Origin: Distichodus sexfasciatus
Taxonomy: Eukaryota > Chordata > Actinopteri > Characiformes > Distichodontidae
Length of the DNA: 64,000 nt
Direction: 5' to 3'
Assembly: GCA_032718565.1 (NCBI GenBank)
Contig: JAVGVS010000017.1
Span: 4,376,866 to 4,440,865, forward strand
Positions 60,331-64,000 of this stretch are shown in pieces (the first letter of the stretch is position 1; each line of letters begins with the position of its first letter). The translations under genes were made by a program, and so were the position numbers. The notes below the pieces were generated by a model. It had not been told where the DNA came from. It made no database searches and saw nothing but the letters and a program-made list of their open reading frames with translations.

Positions 60331-61441
60331 AAGGAGAGAGGCCACACTGTTTTGTGGCGTTATGCCAGCGTAAAGTTTTCTTGGCCTTCCCCTCAGTGCT
60401 GACAGCACAACAATGTGACAGCTGTGAGTACTGCTGTTGAATCAGAATATGGGGAGCAGAACAAAGCAGCTCGACTCCGCTCAGGTTCATAAACAAACCC
60501 CACTCCCCCATCGGCAGGGCTAAAGGAGGCAGGAGCGGGGCAGCGGGCAAGCAGCAGTGTGCAGGCCTGATGGAAGGACAAGAGTTAAACTAATTACATT
60601 AGTTTACATTACATTAGTTTTAATATAAAAGATATCTAAGCCACACCCACATAGGGACGCCGCTCTTCATCTTAGTCTGGGTCAGAAACATACAGACCAG
60701 ACCTAAATTTATTTACAGAGCAACTAAAACCATTCTACATGTCTGGTGACTACAGCAGGACTATATGGTGAATAAGCAGACAAACTTCACATGAGTCATT
60801 CAGACACTGATCACATGGACGGGAAAGAGGAAATCCACACCGACTACAACTCCACTCCCTCTCACACTCGCCCCTTTCTACAGGCTTAATGGAATGTGAT
60901 CAATAATGCCGTCATTAACCGAGAACAAGAGGAGCTGAAACACAAATGTGACATGGGTTCTCAGCTAAAGCCTTTTACCAAAAAAAGTAGATGTAAAGTT
61001 CATTTTATTTGTAACAGCACTTTACAACAAAGTCAAAGTCAAAGTAAACTTTTCATCTCTGCTATGTACTGTAGAGATATACAGAGAGACGAGACGAGAC
61101 GATGTGGCTCCAATATTCACAGTGCAACAAGAAACAGGGAACAAAGAACAAACAAAGCATGTTGAATGAAATTATAAATAAAACACAAAATATACATTTT
61201 AAACTAGAAATGGAGTATTAAATATAAACTTTAAACTAGAAATAGAAATAGAAGTAGAAAGAGAGACAATTTGGATGCAGCATTAACCTACAAAAGTGGA
61301 AATTGACTTGTACACTGAATGTGCACGAGGTTAGTAACAATTTCAATACGAAAAATTCTATATCCAGTCTATTAAAAAACAGTATCTCTTAAAAAGTCTG
61401 ACTAACATTTAAGTTTGTGTAAATATTATAACAGCAGTGGA
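60331..61441. other. Noncoding sequence before the DIRS element
   Basis: No supported exon. A short 'gagacgagacgagacgat' tandem occurs near 61,085. Confidence 0.45.
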
Positions 61442-61837
61442 GAACGTACTCGGTTACTTACGTAACCTCGGTTCCCTGAGATATGGGAACGAGTACTGCG
61501 TCATAAGACGCTATGGGAACTCCTTTTTCCTCTTCGACTGAAGCCTTTTTTTCAATCACGCAGTGCAACTGCACGCTGATTGGTTTGTCAAAGTTAACTT
61601 GACGAGACCAATCAACTGACGGCGGTAACGAGTCGGCCAATGGCCGCGCCGCTTTACCGGGTGCAGTCATTTGCATGGGGCGGCGCCAACCGGCTCTATA
61701 AATGCGGCCGTTTCGCCGTCAAGTTCAGATTTTTCTTACGAAGCATCTGAGACGTGCAGCACATGGCACAGCAAGGAACGCAGTACTCGTTCCCATATCT
61801 CAGGGAACCGAGGTTACGTAAGTAACCGAGTACGTTC
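61442..61837. repeat. DIRS terminal inverted repeat and internal complementary region
   Basis: Positions 61442-61500 and 61779-61837 are 59-base arms that pair without a mismatch. A direct repeat (aagacgctatggg) occurs at 61505 and again at 61868. The space between the arms (61501-61778) holds a GC-rich segment with the TATA-type box TATAAAT at 61697-61703. In DIRS elements an internal complementary region pairs with the outer ends and guides circle formation. This arrangement fits that role. Confidence 0.7.
61697..61703 (+). promoter_or_regulatory. TATA-type box in the DIRS terminal repeat
   Basis: TATAAAT within 'ggctctataaatgcggcc' faces the plus strand, opposite to the recombinase frame. 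Because DIRS ends are inverted repeats, the 3' end should carry an inward-facing copy of the promoter, which explains the direction. Confidence 0.5.
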
Positions 61838-62112
61838 CCTTTCGATATTTCACTCTTACTGTGTCACAAGACGCTATGGGGAACCAGTACAATCCCGCCG
61901 TGCTATGGTGGGGTGCGACTCACTATGACACCCAAGGGGGAAAAACCCCAGGGGAACGTCACAAAAATACACCAAGCACAGGGCAAGCCACGAAGGGGGC
62001 CGCTGTGGCTCGGGTGTCGCCCTGCAGGTGCCCGAACGGGCCCGATAACTAGGGACTCACACCAAACAGGTCGCGTAACCCATAAAACATTCAGTCGGTC
62101 CACTGGACGGAC

Positions 62113-63175
62113 TTATATAGATAAAACTCTGGACTGCAGAGCAGGGACATCTAGGTTATAAAACCTGATAAATGTGGACGGCGAGGACCAGCCGGCCGCC
62201 TCACAAATCTCCAAAATGGAAACCCCGCTTGACCACGCCTAGGAAGAGGCCATGCCTCTGGTGGAGTGGGCTCTAACTCCCAAGGGGCACTGCATCCCCA
62301 AGGAGGAATAAGCCAACGTAATGGCCTCCACAATCCACTTAGAAAGTCTTTGCTTCGTAACCGGACTGCCCTTGGCGCGGTTACCGAAGCTGACAAAAAG
62401 CTGTTCTGAACTCCTGAATGAGGCAGAACGCGCTACGTAAACCCTCAGGGCCCTAACGGGGCAGAGCAGGTGCAAGTCCTGGTCGTCCACCGAGGCGGGC
62501 AGGGCAGAGAGACTTATGACCTGGGCTCTGAACGGAGTTGAGAGCACCTTAGGCACATAACCCAGTCTTGGTTTCAGGACGACTCTGGAGTCGTTTGGCC
62601 CGAATTCCAGGCAAGACGGGTTGACAGACAGTGCTTGTAAGTCACCCACTCGCTTGACAGACGCCAGTGCCAGGAGCAGGGCGGTCTTAAGCGAGAGCGC
62701 TTTCAAGCTCGAGGAGTGCAGAGGTTCGAAAGGGGCCCCTTTCAGGGCCCTTAGCACGGTGGATAAGTCCCACGAGGGGACCGTATGAGGGCGCGGGGGG
62801 TGCAACCGCCTGGCGCCTCTCAAAAATTGGATAACCGCGCTGTGCCTGCCGATCGAGCGCCCCGCAATAGGGGCATGAAAGGCCGCTATTGCCGAAGCGT
62901 AAACCTTGATGGTCAAGGGAGAACGCTGCTTGTCCAGCAACTCCTGCAGGAATGACAAGACCACCGAGACCTCTGAGGAGACCGGATCGACGTCTCGGTC
63001 CCGGCACCAATCCTCAAAGAGAGCCCATTCCAGAGCGTAGAGCCGCCGCGTAGACGGGGCTCTAGCTTCAGTCATAGTGTTCAGGACGCGCTCTGGGAGG
63101 CCCAAAGGCGCCCATTGAGCGGCCAGACATGAAGGGCCCACAGCTTGGGCCGTGGATGCCACAGCGAGCCGTTCG
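62113..63175 (-). pseudogene. DIRS tyrosine recombinase, interrupted by a stop codon
   Basis: The frame is open from the region of LGLPERVLNTMTEARAPSTR (about 63,100) to a TAG at 62241-62239. It contains an N-terminal SAM-like domain (RLYALEWALFEDWC…FLQELLD). The catalytic part includes the first arginine in ASVKRVGDLQAL and the H-x-x-R box in AHSTRGMASS. The stop follows directly. Beyond it the same frame stays open to a TAA at 62115-62113 and includes the tyrosine box FIRFYNLDV. The stop therefore removes the catalytic tyrosine. In intact relatives these lie in one protein. Confidence 0.8.
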
Positions 63176-63960
63176 CTTGAGAGATGAGGTCCCGCCTCAA
63201 GGGAATTGGCCATGGGGCTGCTTCCAACAACTGGAACAGCTCCGACACCCACGGCTGGTTCCTCCAGAAGGGGGCTACCAGGAGAAGCCTGAGCTTGCGC
63301 TCCCGGACTCGTCTGAGTACCTGAGGTAACAGAGCGACCGGAGGGAACGCGTAAAGCGGAAGATCTGGCCACTCGTGGGCCAGAGCATCCGTGTGTTTTC
63401 TCAAATATTAAAGTAAAAGTGGGCAGTGAAATTGTCTTCAGGCGAAAGAAGGTCGACTTCGTGCCCTGCGAAGGTATCCCAAATCCTCTGGCCGCAAGAA
63501 GTAGGGCGTCCAGTTCTCTGACGAGACATTGCTCTCGACAGCATGTCCGCCCCTGGTTCAATTGCTGACTTTACGTCACGATGCCCTGAGCGGCGCCAGG
63601 TGGCCCTGGGCCCATATCCAAGGTGTTTTTGCAAGTGCAAGAGGCGCCTCGGGAACAAATTCGCCTTGGTGGTTCATAGAGACACCACAGGCGGTTGTCA
63701 GTGCACCAGTTTATAGTGCCCCTTCAGTTCTGGCGGAAGGCTCGGCAGGCATGGCACCTCTTGCGAGCATCTCGAGGCGGATTGACATGCAGCCTGCCCC
63801 CATCCTCCCTGGACCAAGGCTGGAGGCCGGTTTGCGCCGCTGGCGCTCCTCCAGCCCATGTTGGAAGCGTCTGTCGAGACCACCTTCCTCCTGTGCGCCG
63901 CATCCAGGCGCACCCCTTGGGCTAGCCAGTGAGGGTCCCTCCAACGGGTCAGGGCTTTGA
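63081..63960 (-). pseudogene. DIRS RNase H region, frames broken
   Basis: Three different frames follow one another. VVSTDASNMGW (about 63,880) is the usual start of the DIRS RNase H. GADMLSR and RIWDTFAGHEVDLLSPEDN (about 63,550-63,430) and then DALAHEWPDLPLYAFPPVALLPQVL (about 63,395-63,320) are its C-terminal part. The frame changes near 63,400-63,410 and again near 63,660-63,700. The region ahead of 64,000 (reverse transcriptase) is cut off by the window. Confidence 0.75.
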
Positions 63961-64000
63961 CACAGGCCCGAGTTACCGTTAAGCGGTGGCGCCCGTGGCG

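Larger units (their letters stand above)
61442..64000 (-). mobile_element. DIRS-type tyrosine-recombinase retrotransposon, 3' part
   Basis: Order on the minus strand: RNase H-like region (63,960-63,410), the region after it (63,404-63,081), tyrosine recombinase (63,1xx-62,113), then an inverted terminal region with an internal complementary copy (61,442-61,837). This is the layout of DIRS elements, which use a tyrosine recombinase instead of an integrase and lack long direct repeats. The reverse transcriptase part lies beyond the right edge. Reading frames are broken between blocks, so this copy is inactive. It probably sits in a 5' intron of the Shroom gene. Confidence 0.85.

Overview
This window is nuclear DNA of a vertebrate, almost certainly a teleost fish. 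It has split genes with GT-AG introns and vertebrate protein families (kelch, ADAD, PC-esterase, CSKMT, OTUB1, Shroom). Between and inside the genes lies a typical fish repeat load: a Tc1 element, hAT-type MITEs with 8-bp target duplications, tRNA-derived SINEs, a DIRS retrotransposon and microsatellites. I cannot name the species.

Layout. 1-8,000 is repeat-rich with no gene I can defend. 8,089-8,139 is a candidate first coding exon on the minus strand, with a GC-rich promoter-like tract behind it (about 8,900-9,320). 10,638-15,657 (minus) is a 13-exon kelch-repeat gene that I can splice completely into 528 residues. 16,681-18,262 is a complete Tc1-type transposon with perfect 30-bp ends and an open 341-residue transposase. 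20,446-23,815 (plus) is an adenosine-deaminase-domain gene resembling ADAD2, with one frame break and one missing segment. 26,184-29,065 (plus) is a PC-esterase (PCED1/FAM113) gene of eight exons and 382 residues. 29,578-30,503 (minus) is cskmt, the mitochondrial citrate synthase lysine methyltransferase. It stands head to head with otub1 (31,099-42,166, plus; seven exons, 266 residues). 44,964-56,565 (minus) is the 3' part of a Shroom-family gene whose PDZ-coding exons lie beyond the right edge. 61,442-64,000 is the 3' part of a decayed DIRS-type tyrosine-recombinase retrotransposon on the minus strand, probably inside a Shroom intron.

The genes do not form a pathway. They are independent genes of which cskmt and otub1 share an intergenic promoter region. 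The most informative structures are mobile-element events inside genes. A transposon in otub1 intron 6 carries an 8-bp target duplication that copies the exon 6 splice donor. A MITE fills almost the whole intron between two Shroom ASD2 exons. Several nested insertions give relative ages. I found no evidence of a wholly new gene system. The best candidates for a closer look are the otub1 splice-site duplication, the broken ADAD-like gene, the intact Tc1 copy and the hairpin-ended MITE at 48.9 kb. All exon limits were read by eye from splice signals and frame, and may be off by a base or two.
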